DNA of 64,000 nt from Bradyrhizobium manausense (GTDB taxonomy: Bacteria > Pseudomonadota > Alphaproteobacteria > Rhizobiales > Xanthobacteraceae): NCBI RefSeq assembly GCF_018129685.1, contig NZ_JAFCLG010000004.1, positions 1-64,000 of the forward strand. Reading direction: 5' to 3'. The position numbers and the translations under genes are program-made. Below the pieces are notes generated by a model, which was not told the origin of the DNA, ran no database searches, and worked only from the letters and a program-made list of their open reading frames with translations. This document shows, one piece after another, positions 25,790 through 33,587 of this stretch. How positions within the stretch are numbered: the first letter of the stretch is position 1; each line of letters starts with the position of its first letter.

Positions 25790-28700
25790 ATGACTGGGCA
25801 GGTTGCTGCTTGGTTGGAGAAGGTCGGCCTCCCTCAATACCTAAAGTCCTTTTCCGACCACGGCATTGATTTCGATATTCTTTCCGAGATTACGGATCGC
25901 GATCTCGCGACCATGGGCGTCGTGCTGGGACACCGGCGGAGGCTGTTGCGGTCCATTGCAGAGCTGGATGTTCCGAAGGCGCGTCTGTTCGCACCGACGA
26001 TCGACGCGGGCGCCGAGCGCAGACAGCTCACGATCATGTTCTGCGACCTCGTCGGCTCGACCGCACTGTCGCAGCAGTTCGATCCCGAGGAGATGCGCGA
26101 GATCCTGCAAGCCTATCGCGAGGCCGCGACTGCGGTCATCGCCAGCTATGACGGCATCGTCTCGCGACTGGTGGGCGACGGCATCCTGTCGTATTTCGGC
26201 TATCCGTCCGCGCACGAGGACGATGCCGAGCGCGCGGTCCGCGCCGGGCTCGAGATCACCGCCGCGGTCCGCGCCATCGACGTGCAGCCGGGCCTGCAGC
26301 TCGAGGTGCGGATCGGAATTGCGACCGGGCTCGTCGTCGTCGGTGATCTGATCGCCAAGGGCGCCTCGAGCCGGCTCGAAGTGATCGGCGAGACGCCCAA
26401 TCTTGCGGCGCGTGTGCAGGCCTTCGCCGATCCCGGCTCGGTCGTCATTGCGGCCTCGACGCGCCGGCTGCTTGGCAGTCTGTTCCAGCTGCGCGAGCTC
26501 GGCACGCGCGTGATCAAGGGTTTAAGCGAGCCGGTCGACGTCTGGGCGGTGGATCGTCCGTCGCCGCTGGCGAGCCGCTTCGAGGCCCACCATGCGGCAG
26601 GCCTCGCCGGTTTCGTCGGCCGCGAGCACGAGCTCGAGCGGCTGGCCGAGTGCAAGCAGCGAGCCTGGCGCGGCCAGGGCCAGGTCGTGCTGATCTCGGG
26701 CGAGCCCGGCATCGGAAAATCACGGCTGGCCGAGCATTTCCTCGATCGGTGGATTGGTGCGGAGCCGCATATTCGCTTGCGCTATCAATGCTCGCCGCAT
26801 CATCGCGCCAGCGCGCTCTATCCCGTCATCACGCAGTTGCAACGGGCCGCCAAGATCGGTGGCGGAGACAGCAACGTGCAGAAACTGCGCAAGCTCGAAG
26901 CGCTGCTCGGGCGCAGCGATCTGAGGACGCCGACGCTGGTGCCGCTGTTTGCGGACCTGCTCTCGATTGCGACCGATGGACGCTATCCGCCGCTGGCCTG
27001 GACGCCGCAACAGCTGCGTCGCAACACGCTTGCCGCGCTGATCCAGCGCCTGCAGCGCCTCAGCGCCGGGGCGCCGGTGGTCTGCATCGTCGAGGATTTG
27101 CATTGGGCGGACGCGACCTCGCTCGAGCTGCTCGGGCTCGCGGTCAGGCTGGCCGACCAGCTCCGGCTCCTGCTCGTCCTGACGTTCCGAAACGAATTCA
27201 CGCTGCCGTGGATGGGCCCGGCGAATCTGACCACGCTGGAGCTCGGACGGCTTGGGGAGACCGATGTCGAACGCATGATCGCAGAAGTGATCGGAAGCCG
27301 CGCGGTCCCGTCCGAGCTCGTGGCGCAGATCGCGACGCGGACCGATGGCATCCCGCTGTTCGTCGAGGAGTTGACCCGCACCGTGCTCGAGATGGGCGTC
27401 CTCAAGCGCGGAGCTGGCGGCCGCTACAAGATTGCCGGCAGCCTGCCGCGGCTGTCGATCCCCACGACGCTTCAGGATTCGTTGATGGCGCGGCTCGACC
27501 GGCTCGGGCCGGCCAAGGAGGTCGCGCAGATCTGCGCGGTGATCGGCCGCGAATTCTCCGACGCGCTGCTGCGCGCCATCGCCGACAAGGACGATGGCGA
27601 GCTCGACGCGCGGCTTGCTCAGCTGGAAGCCGCCGAGCTGATCTTCCGCAGCAGGTCCGCGCCCGAAGGCGCCTATGTCTTCAAGCATGCGCTGGTGCAG
27701 GACACCGCCTATGAGAGCCTGCTCAGGAGCAGCCGGCGCCGGTTGCACGAGCGGATCGCAACCGTGTTGCAGGAGAAATTCCCGGATGCAGCCGCCGCCG
27801 CCCCCGAAATCACCGCGCACCATCTGACGCAGGCAGGTCTGGTCGAGGACGCCGTGGAGTGGTGGGGCAAGGCGGGCGACCGGTCCTTGCGCAGCTCCGC
27901 CTGTCACGAGGCGATCGCGCATCTGGCCAAGGCGATCGGCCTTGCGGAGGGGTTGAGCGAAAGCCCCTCGGGGCAGAGCCGCCGGCTGCAATTGCAGATC
28001 GCCTACGGCAACGCGCTGATCGCGACGCGCGGCTATGGTGCGCCGGAGACGTCGGTCGCGTTCGCACGCGCGCGCGAGCTCGCCTCCGGTCTCAAGGGCG
28101 CGCCGGAGCGGTTTGCCGCCGTCTACGGCCTGTGGGTCGGGAGCCTCGTTCGCAGCGAGCTCGGCTCGATGCAGGAGCTCGCACAGGCCTTCCTGCACGA
28201 CACCGCCGACCGGCCCGATGCGCCGGAAGCGGGGATCGCGCATCGCGTTTGCGGCATGACGCGCTGGTTCGAGGGCAATTTCGTCGATGCCAAGCGGCAT
28301 CTCGAGCAGGCGCTCACCATCTATCGCGACGAGCACGATCGCAATCTGGCATTCCTGTACGGCCACGATTACGGCATCGCGGCGGCGATCTATCTCGCGC
28401 TGGTGCTGTGGCCGCTCGGCGAGGTCGATCGCGCCGGGCAGTTGGCGCAGGAGGCGATCCGCCGCGCCACCGACAGCGGCCACATCGCGACGATGGTCTA
28501 CGCGCATTTCCACAAGATCGTGCTCGAGGCGATGCGCGGCAATCCCGGGGGCGCGAGGCCGCATGTCGATGCCGTGATCGAGCTCAGCCGCGAGCACGGC
28601 CTGTTGCTCTACACGCGCGCCGGCAAATTCTGGAACGGCTGGATCCGTTGCCATCTCGGCGAGCGGACCGCCGGGCTCAAGGAGATGGAGGATTCGATCG

Positions 28701-29161
28701 CGCTGCCGCTGGTCGGAAAGATGGCGACGGGGCTCTACGTGCCCCTGACCTGGACGCTGCTTGCGGAAGCAAAGGCATGCGAAGGTCAATTCGACGAGGC
28801 GCTCGCGATCCTCGACGAGCAGTTGCTCGAGGTGGAGCGAACGGGACAGGAGTGGTTCACCCCGGAGATTCAGCGCTGGCGCGGCGAGCTGCTGCTGCGC
28901 AAGGACCCTATCGATATCGTCGCTGCGGAGACGGCTTTCACCCAGGCCATCGCGACCGCGCGGGCGCAGGGAACCGCGACCTACGAGCTGCGGGCCGCCC
29001 TCTCGCTCGCCAGATTGTACCAGGCCAGCGGAACGGACGAGCAGGCGCGGAGCGTGCTCAGCCCGGTGGTCGGGCGTTTTACCAACGCACAGGAGTTACC
29101 GGAAATTTTCGAAGCACGGGCGGCCATGGAGCGCTCCAGCAAGACGAGCCCATGCAGTTGA
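25790..29161 (+). CDS. SAM domain - adenylate/guanylate cyclase - AAA ATPase - TPR protein
   Basis: 1123 residues in four parts. A SAM domain (about 1-65: WLEKVGLPQYLKSFSDHGIDFDILSEI) comes first. A class III cyclase domain (about 80-265: LTIMFCDLVGSTALSQQF, RLVGDGILSYFGYPSAHEDDAERAV) follows. Next is an AAA/STAND-type ATPase with Walker A GEPGIGKSRLAEHF (near 305) and EDLHWADATSLELL as Walker B. The last 450 residues are TPR-like helical repeats. It probably makes cAMP or cGMP in response to protein-protein signals. The start is ATG at 25790 (GTG at 25787 directly before). It overlaps the following gene by 10 nt. Confidence 0.92.
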   Translation: MTGQVAAWLEKVGLPQYLKSFSDHGIDFDILSEITDRDLATMGVVLGHRRRLLRSIAELDVPKARLFAPTIDAGAERRQLTIMFCDLVGSTALSQQFDPEEMREILQAYREAATAVIASYDGIVSRLVGDGILSYFGYPSAHEDDAERAVRAGLEITAAVRAIDVQPGLQLEVRIGIATGLVVVGDLIAKGASSRLEVIGETPNLAARVQAFADPGSVVIAASTRRLLGSLFQLRELGTRVIKGLSEPVDVWAVDRPSPLASRFEAHHAAGLAGFVGREHELERLAECKQRAWRGQGQVVLISGEPGIGKSRLAEHFLDRWIGAEPHIRLRYQCSPHHRASALYPVITQLQRAAKIGGGDSNVQKLRKLEALLGRSDLRTPTLVPLFADLLSIATDGRYPPLAWTPQQLRRNTLAALIQRLQRLSAGAPVVCIVEDLHWADATSLELLGLAVRLADQLRLLLVLTFRNEFTLPWMGPANLTTLELGRLGETDVERMIAEVIGSRAVPSELVAQIATRTDGIPLFVEELTRTVLEMGVLKRGAGGRYKIAGSLPRLSIPTTLQDSLMARLDRLGPAKEVAQICAVIGREFSDALLRAIADKDDGELDARLAQLEAAELIFRSRSAPEGAYVFKHALVQDTAYESLLRSSRRRLHERIATVLQEKFPDAAAAAPEITAHHLTQAGLVEDAVEWWGKAGDRSLRSSACHEAIAHLAKAIGLAEGLSESPSGQSRRLQLQIAYGNALIATRGYGAPETSVAFARARELASGLKGAPERFAAVYGLWVGSLVRSELGSMQELAQAFLHDTADRPDAPEAGIAHRVCGMTRWFEGNFVDAKRHLEQALTIYRDEHDRNLAFLYGHDYGIAAAIYLALVLWPLGEVDRAGQLAQEAIRRATDSGHIATMVYAHFHKIVLEAMRGNPGGARPHVDAVIELSREHGLLLYTRAGKFWNGWIRCHLGERTAGLKEMEDSIALPLVGKMATGLYVPLTWTLLAEAKACEGQFDEALAILDEQLLEVERTGQEWFTPEIQRWRGELLLRKDPIDIVAAETAFTQAIATARAQGTATYELRAALSLARLYQASGTDEQARSVLSPVVGRFTNAQELPEIFEARAAMERSSKTSPCS

Positions 29162-29688
29162 AAAAGTTTTTGTACTTTGCCGATTTCGTATTCTATCCCC
29201 TGGCCAGCGCGGCGCTGGTCGCGGTCGCGCTGCTGCTCAAGGAGCCGCTGCGCTGGGACGAGGCGGCGATCGGATTCGCAAGCGGGCTGTTGCTGTGGAG
29301 CCTCGCAGAATACGTCATTCACCGCTTCGCCTTGCATGGGCCGGCTTATCTCGCCGCCTTGCACGACATCCACCATTCCGATCCGCGCGCGCTGGTCGGC
29401 TCGCCGCTCTGGCTGAGCCTCGGCTCGATCTGTCTGGGATCGCTGCTGCCGGTGTGGCTGCTGGTCGGGTTCGGCAGCGCCTGCACCGTCACGGCGGGGC
29501 TGATGCTGGGCTACATCTATTTCGGTGCGCTCCACCACATCATTCATCATCATCCTGTCAGGCGCGGCGGCTATCTCTGGCGCCTGAAACGCCGCCACAC
29601 GCGCCATCACTATGGCAAGCGGCCGTGCAATTTCGGTGTGGTCACCAGCATGTGGGATCGCGTGTTCGGAACCTATTGTTCCGAGTGA
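29152..29688 (+). CDS. fatty acid hydroxylase / sterol desaturase family membrane protein
   Basis: 178 residues with several membrane helices. Histidine clusters typical of di-iron membrane hydroxylases are present: EYVIHRFALHG, LHDIHHSD, ALHHIIHHHP and RRHTRHHYGKRPCNFG. These enzymes hydroxylate or desaturate lipids; the substrate is unknown. The ATG lies inside the end of the cyclase gene (10-nt overlap), so the two are translationally coupled. The same frame is open far upstream, but that part is only a shadow of the cyclase gene. Confidence 0.88.
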   Translation: MQLKKFLYFADFVFYPLASAALVAVALLLKEPLRWDEAAIGFASGLLLWSLAEYVIHRFALHGPAYLAALHDIHHSDPRALVGSPLWLSLGSICLGSLLPVWLLVGFGSACTVTAGLMLGYIYFGALHHIIHHHPVRRGGYLWRLKRRHTRHHYGKRPCNFGVVTSMWDRVFGTYCSE

Positions 29689-29712
29689 TTGTTCACCGCG
29701 GATCGCGCTATT

Positions 29713-29788
29713 GTAGGGTGGGCAAAGGCGCAGCGCGCCGTGCCCACGCGATGGAAATGGTGGGCACGCTTCGCTTTGCCCACCCTAC
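29713..29788. repeat. palindromic intergenic repeat, family 1, copy 1
   Basis: Begins GTAGGGTGGGCAAAG and ends CTTTGCCCACCCTAC, so it can fold into a long hairpin. A second copy lies at 48915-49004. It occupies the gap after the hydroxylase gene. Confidence 0.8.
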
Positions 29789-29821
29789 GATTTCGGACTT
29801 GCGGAGACATTCGCCTCGCGC

Positions 29822-30184
29822 TCAACCGCAATTCCAGATCATGCCGATCGGCGTCCGCGTCCAGCACGGACCGAAGCTGCCGCCATTGTAGCGCGAGCCG
29901 CCGAAACCGGGCCGGCCGAAATAGCGCCATTCGCCGTCGAAGTAGCGGTAATAGCTCGGCACGGGATCGATATACCATGGACGCTGGTTTTCGCGCGCGT
30001 AGCGCCGAAACCCGTTCTTCTGCATGAAGATCGGCTGGCTGTTGCTGAGCGGCTGGCGGTAGCCGGGCAGGAAGCCGTAGCCGTGCCAGCTTTGCTTGGG
30101 CTTCTTGTGGACTGATTCAGCCGGTGCGGTGACCGGCAGCAGCGACAGAATGACAGCAACGAATAGACATAGAAGGCGTGACAT
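29822..30184 (-). CDS. exported hypothetical protein
   Basis: 120 residues. A clear signal peptide (MSRLLCLFVAVILSLLPVTAPAES) precedes a small aromatic- and glycine-rich mature part (YRYFDGEWRYFGRPGFGGSRYNGG), ending in a two-cysteine tail. I do not recognise the family. The ATG at 30184 was chosen over 30220 because the signal peptide starts there. It probably resides in the periplasm. Confidence 0.7.
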   Translation of the reverse strand: MSRLLCLFVAVILSLLPVTAPAESVHKKPKQSWHGYGFLPGYRQPLSNSQPIFMQKNGFRRYARENQRPWYIDPVPSYYRYFDGEWRYFGRPGFGGSRYNGGSFGPCWTRTPIGMIWNCG

Positions 30185-30321
30185 GATCCGACCATAGAGA
30201 CTGGATGGCCGAAACGCCATTCAAATTCGGGTGCGGCGACTTGTGCAGATTCGCGCGATAACGACGATCATGTCGCGATGGCGCAGCCGGACCTTTGCCC
30301 GGCTGCGCTCTTCCGCAAAGC

Positions 30322-31072
30322 TTACGCGTTCGCGCCGCCGTCGACGGTCAGCGTCGAACCGGTGATATACTTCGCTTTCGCGCTCGCCAGGAACGCCACC
30401 GCATTGGCGATGTCATCCGGCGCGCCGTAGCGGCCGAGTGCCATGAACTGCTTCAGCGTCTCCGCGGTCGGGCCGTGGGCCGGGTTCATGTCGGTGTCGA
30501 TCGAGCCCGGCTGGACCAGATTGACGGTGATGTCCTTGGAGCCGAGTTCCCGCGCCAGTCCTTTTGTGAACGCGATCAACGCCGACTTCGAGGCCGAACT
30601 TCGAGGCCGAATAGATACCAAGCACCGGCGATGGGACGCGGTCGGCGAAGTAGCTGCCGATGGTGATGATGCGGCCGCCCTTGCCAAGATGGGGCAGAGC
30701 CGCCTTGCTCGCGACGATCGGGGACCGTACATTGACATCAAGCAGCGCGTCGATGTCGGCGAGTGACATGTCGTTGAGGCCGCCCAGCCGCAGAATGCCG
30801 GCGTTGTTGACCAGGATATCGAGCCCGCCCAAGGCGGCGACGGTCTTGTCGACCGAGGCCTGGACCGCGGCGACGTCGGCACTGTCGGCATGGATCGCGA
30901 CGCCCTTCCGGCCTGTCGCCTTGACCGCGTCGACGACCTTCGCGGCGCTGTCGGCGGATTTTTCATAAGTGATGGCGACATCAGCGCCCTCCGCCGCGAG
31001 CGCCTTCGCGATCGCCGCGCCGATACCCCTGCTTGCGCCCGTCACCAGGGCCCGTTTTCCCGTCAGCGTCAT
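30322..31072 (-). pseudogene. SDR-family oxidoreductase broken by a 13-bp tandem duplication
   Basis: The 5' part has the NAD(P) motif TGASRGIG (11-18), NNAG (89-92) and the catalytic Y154-S-A-S-K158. The 3' part, in another frame, continues SALIAFTKGLARELG and ends ITGSTLTVDGGANA. The frames meet at an exact tandem duplication of 13 bases, 30585-30597 and 30598-30610, placed just after the catalytic lysine. Removing one copy leaves 738 bases, a clean 245-residue SDR. As read, the protein would end about 61 residues past the lesion in a wrong frame. The gene is divergent from its probable TetR regulator. Confidence 0.88.
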
Positions 31073-31087
31073 CGTAATCTCCTATTT

Positions 31088-31103
31088 TGTAACGATCGAC
31101 ACA
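31088..31103. promoter_or_regulatory. TetR operator O1 (TGTAACGATCGACACA)
   Basis: An imperfect palindrome of form TGT-N2-CGATCG-N2-ACA, 15 nt upstream of the SDR start codon. A sister site lies at 31143-31158 in front of the tetR gene. Confidence 0.6.
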
Positions 31104-31142
31104 GAATATCTGGCATCTTGATCGCCCGGGTCAAGTCCATTA

Positions 31143-31158
31143 TGTGTTGATCGCTACA
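31143..31158. promoter_or_regulatory. TetR operator O2 (TGTGTTGATCGCTACA)
   Basis: Matches the reverse complement of O1 at 14 of 16 positions. It lies 12 nt upstream of the tetR ATG, so one regulator dimer pair could shut both divergent genes. Confidence 0.6.
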
Positions 31159-31170
31159 GAAAGAGCCCTC

Positions 31171-31761
31171 ATGGCGGGACGGCCACGGGAATTTGATCGA
31201 GACGCGGCGCTGGAGGCGGCGATGCTGCTGTTCTGGCGCAAGGGCTATGCGGCGGCCTCGATGAACGATCTGTGCGAGGCCATGGGGGTGCGCTCGCCTA
31301 GCCTCTATGCCGCTTTCGAAAGCAAGGAGGCGCTCTATCTCGCGGCCTTCGAGCACTACGTCGCGACCGAGGGGCCCCCGGTGTGGGACAGGCTTGGCGA
31401 GGGCGCAACCGCGCGTGAGGGCATCGCGAACCTGCTGACCGCGGCGGCCGAGATCCTGCCAAAGTCCCGGACCGCGCCGGCCGGCTGCATGGCCGTGCTC
31501 GGCGCCATCAGCGACGAATGGCCGGCCTCGATCGCCCGCGCGGTCAGGAAAGTCCGCCTCGAGATGCTCTCCAATTTGCGCGCCCGCATCGAAGCTGCGG
31601 TTGCCAGTGGTGAGTTGCCTGACGCCACGGACACCGATGCGCTGAGCCGGCTCTATCTCAGCGTCTATGAAGGGATGGCCATCCAGGCCAAGGACGGCGC
31701 CATCACGGCTGAATTGAGAACGGTGGCGCAGGCGGCGATGGCCGCATGGCCGGGCCGGTAG
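31171..31761 (+). CDS. TetR/AcrR-family repressor next to the SDR gene
   Basis: 196 residues. The DNA-binding domain begins GRPREFDRDAALEAAMLLFWRKGYAAASMNDLCEAMGVRSPSLYAAFESKEALY. The C-terminal half fits the TetR group that controls aldehyde- or quinone-responsive SDR genes. The ATG at 31171 was chosen over the GTG at 31144 because the operator O2 lies between them. It is intact, while its probable target, the SDR gene, is broken. Confidence 0.93.
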   Translation: MAGRPREFDRDAALEAAMLLFWRKGYAAASMNDLCEAMGVRSPSLYAAFESKEALYLAAFEHYVATEGPPVWDRLGEGATAREGIANLLTAAAEILPKSRTAPAGCMAVLGAISDEWPASIARAVRKVRLEMLSNLRARIEAAVASGELPDATDTDALSRLYLSVYEGMAIQAKDGAITAELRTVAQAAMAAWPGR

Positions 31762-32061
31762 TCCGTTGGACCTCCTAGCATTGGTCAATGATCTTTTGTC
31801 CCTGAGAGACGAGCGTAGCGCCGTGCTCTCCGCTGTCCAGGACGCTTCGCGCCGGCTATGCCGGTGCCGATGGCATCCTGGACAGCGGCTGCGCGCGGCG
31901 CTGTCGCGTTCGGCAGGTTGGGACGAAGGAATGAGTTGAGCACTTGCGAAACCCGTACTGTTTCCACGCGGAGGAGGCTTTGATGAGTTTCGCTTTCGCT
32001 CTACCAATCCTACGCGCTGGCCGATGTTGATTGCCTCGATGAAATCAGCCAACTTGGCTCT
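31762..32061. other. 300-base intergenic stretch with a palindromic repeat
   Basis: Arms 31832-31845 (GCTGTCCAGGACGC) and 31873-31886 (GCATCCTGGACAGC) pair with one mismatch around a 27-base centre. The rest holds no supported gene. It carries the promoter region of the DUF4844-like gene. Confidence 0.55.
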
Positions 32062-32592
32062 ATGAAATACCTCCTGCTTTTCGCCGGCGCTCTCGCCATC
32101 TGCGTCCTCGCATTCGCGGGCGTGCTTTACTGGAAATACGCGCAGCTCTTTCCCGAGCCTTCGACCGAGGTGGTGCAGCTCACACCTGAGAAACGCGCCC
32201 TGCTGGAGCGATTGAGACGGGAAACCAAATTCCAGCCTCATCACTTTCCGCCCTTGGGCTACACCGGCGCCGAAACACCCGAAGACCGCACGCGAGCAAC
32301 GGACGCCGTCAACGGGGTCATTGACGCGGTTCTCGCCCAACCGGACGGCCCCGTTCAGGCGCGAGAGGTCTCCCGCCTCATTGGCAAAGGCATGAGCCAG
32401 GTGTCCTGGCTCGCGACGGAGGATCGCGATCGAACCGGCGGGTATCTCGTAGAGGTCTGGTACATCCTGGGCTTCAAGGGCGCGACCGGGCAATTCGCCT
32501 CCGGCGTTTCCTACGCCAGAGCCGGCGGCTACAGTGAGCCACTTCCTCCGGGCTGGACTGCGGCCGATCAGCCGCGTCCGATTGACCCCTAG
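32062..32592 (+). CDS. membrane-anchored protein, likely DUF4844-like
   Basis: 176 residues. A single N-terminal membrane helix (YLLLFAGALAICVLAFAGVLYW, 3-24) precedes a soluble domain. The segments LLERLRRETKF, PEDRTRATDAVNGVIDAVL and TEDRDRTGGYLVEVWYILGF resemble the helical DUF4844 family. Function is unknown. It appears to be a single-gene unit. Confidence 0.7.
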   Translation: MKYLLLFAGALAICVLAFAGVLYWKYAQLFPEPSTEVVQLTPEKRALLERLRRETKFQPHHFPPLGYTGAETPEDRTRATDAVNGVIDAVLAQPDGPVQAREVSRLIGKGMSQVSWLATEDRDRTGGYLVEVWYILGFKGATGQFASGVSYARAGGYSEPLPPGWTAADQPRPIDP

Positions 32593-32831
32593 CTCGTAGG
32601 ACGGGTGGAGCGCAGCGAAACCCATCGCCATGTTCGAGCCGGATCGGCGAAAAAGGTGCTCCATGGTTGAACGCCCCGACCGTGAGGCGAGCGTCCGGCG
32701 ATCTGGCTTGGCCGGCGTCACGCGCAGGGTTCTCGAACGTCTTCCATTGCCCGGCAAGCAGGAGCGCATGGCCGTCGAGCTCACTTATCCGTCCGCGCGG
32801 TCCTGCACGATGCAGCCTTGAGGCTGCGCCC

Positions 32832-33329
32832 TCATCGCCGGATTCGATAGATCACGACGTCCTCGCCGTGATGCGTCGTGCTTTTCTCGAGTTTGTAGTT
32901 CGATTTCTCCAGCACGCGGCGAGACGCGCCGTGTTTGACGAAGACCAGCCCGATCAGGGACGGCAACTCCAGCCGCGACAATCCGATCTCCGTCAGCGCG
33001 GTCGCGATCTCGGTTGCCAGTCCCTGGCCCCAGAGATCGCGCTTGAACGTGTAGGCAATCTCGATCTCGTCGATGCCGTCGACGAGGATATGCCGGATGC
33101 CCGCCCGCCCGGCGAAAGCTCCGTCCTTTGTCAGCAGCGCCCAGAGCCCGAAGCCGTGCTGGGCACAATGGGCCATGTTGGTCGCGAGATAGGTTTTCGT
33201 GACCTCGGCCGGGCGAATGCCGCCGAGGTAACGGGAGACGTCGGGATCGAGGTGAAGTGCGACGAGGTCGCCGAGGTGACTTTCGTTCAGCCTCTCGGCG
33301 GTCAGCCTCGTCGTGCTGAAGCTATCCAT
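32832..33329 (-). CDS. GNAT-family N-acetyltransferase (RimJ/RimL type)
   Basis: 165 residues. The acetyl-CoA fold shows TTRLTAERLNESHLGDLVALHLDP at the start, EIEIAYTFKRDLWGQGLATEIATALTEIG as motif A (the pyrophosphate loop is W-G-Q-G-L-A) and LVFVKHGASRRVLEKSNY near the end. RimL-type enzymes acetylate amino groups of proteins or small molecules. The substrate is unknown. Confidence 0.9.
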   Translation of the reverse strand: MDSFSTTRLTAERLNESHLGDLVALHLDPDVSRYLGGIRPAEVTKTYLATNMAHCAQHGFGLWALLTKDGAFAGRAGIRHILVDGIDEIEIAYTFKRDLWGQGLATEIATALTEIGLSRLELPSLIGLVFVKHGASRRVLEKSNYKLEKSTTHHGEDVVIYRIRR

Positions 33330-33405
33330 GGCAGCAGGTGATCGTTTGGGATGATGGCATCATGCCAGTGTTTTGCCCGACGGGTCAACGGATTTTCCGA
33401 AGTTC

Positions 33406-33489
33406 GTAGCCCGGATGGAGCGGAGCGAAATCCCGGGCCGGCGCGTCGTGCCGGGACTCCCGGATTGCGCTCCGCTCCGTCCGGGCTAC
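33406..33489. repeat. palindromic intergenic repeat, family 2
   Basis: Begins GTAGCCCGGATGGAGCGGAG and ends CTCCGTCCGGGCTAC. A half-copy-like stretch, GTAGGACGGGTGGAGCGCAG, occurs near 32598. These are dispersed hairpin repeats outside genes. Confidence 0.75.
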
Positions 33490-33587
33490 GGGCGGAAGAT
33501 TTCTGTTCTGTGCGCGTAAGCCATTGTTTTCGCAGCCCCCGTCTACTGTGCATGGGGTTGTTTTCGCGTCTGGCTTTTCGGGGGGGG

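Noticed and set aside
26720..28789. Minus-strand open frame of 689 codons opposite the cyclase gene
   Set aside because: The plus-strand cyclase, ATPase and TPR signatures are decisive; the opposite frame shows none.
31069..32784. Minus-strand open frame of 571 codons across the TetR and DUF4844-like genes
   Set aside because: It runs opposite two real genes and through an intergenic palindrome, with no domain. A true gene would not span such a mixture.
32593..32831. Small frame at 32630-32821 (63 codons) after the DUF4844-like gene
   Set aside because: It begins in a palindrome-like half repeat and has biased composition without family features, so I treat it as intergenic.
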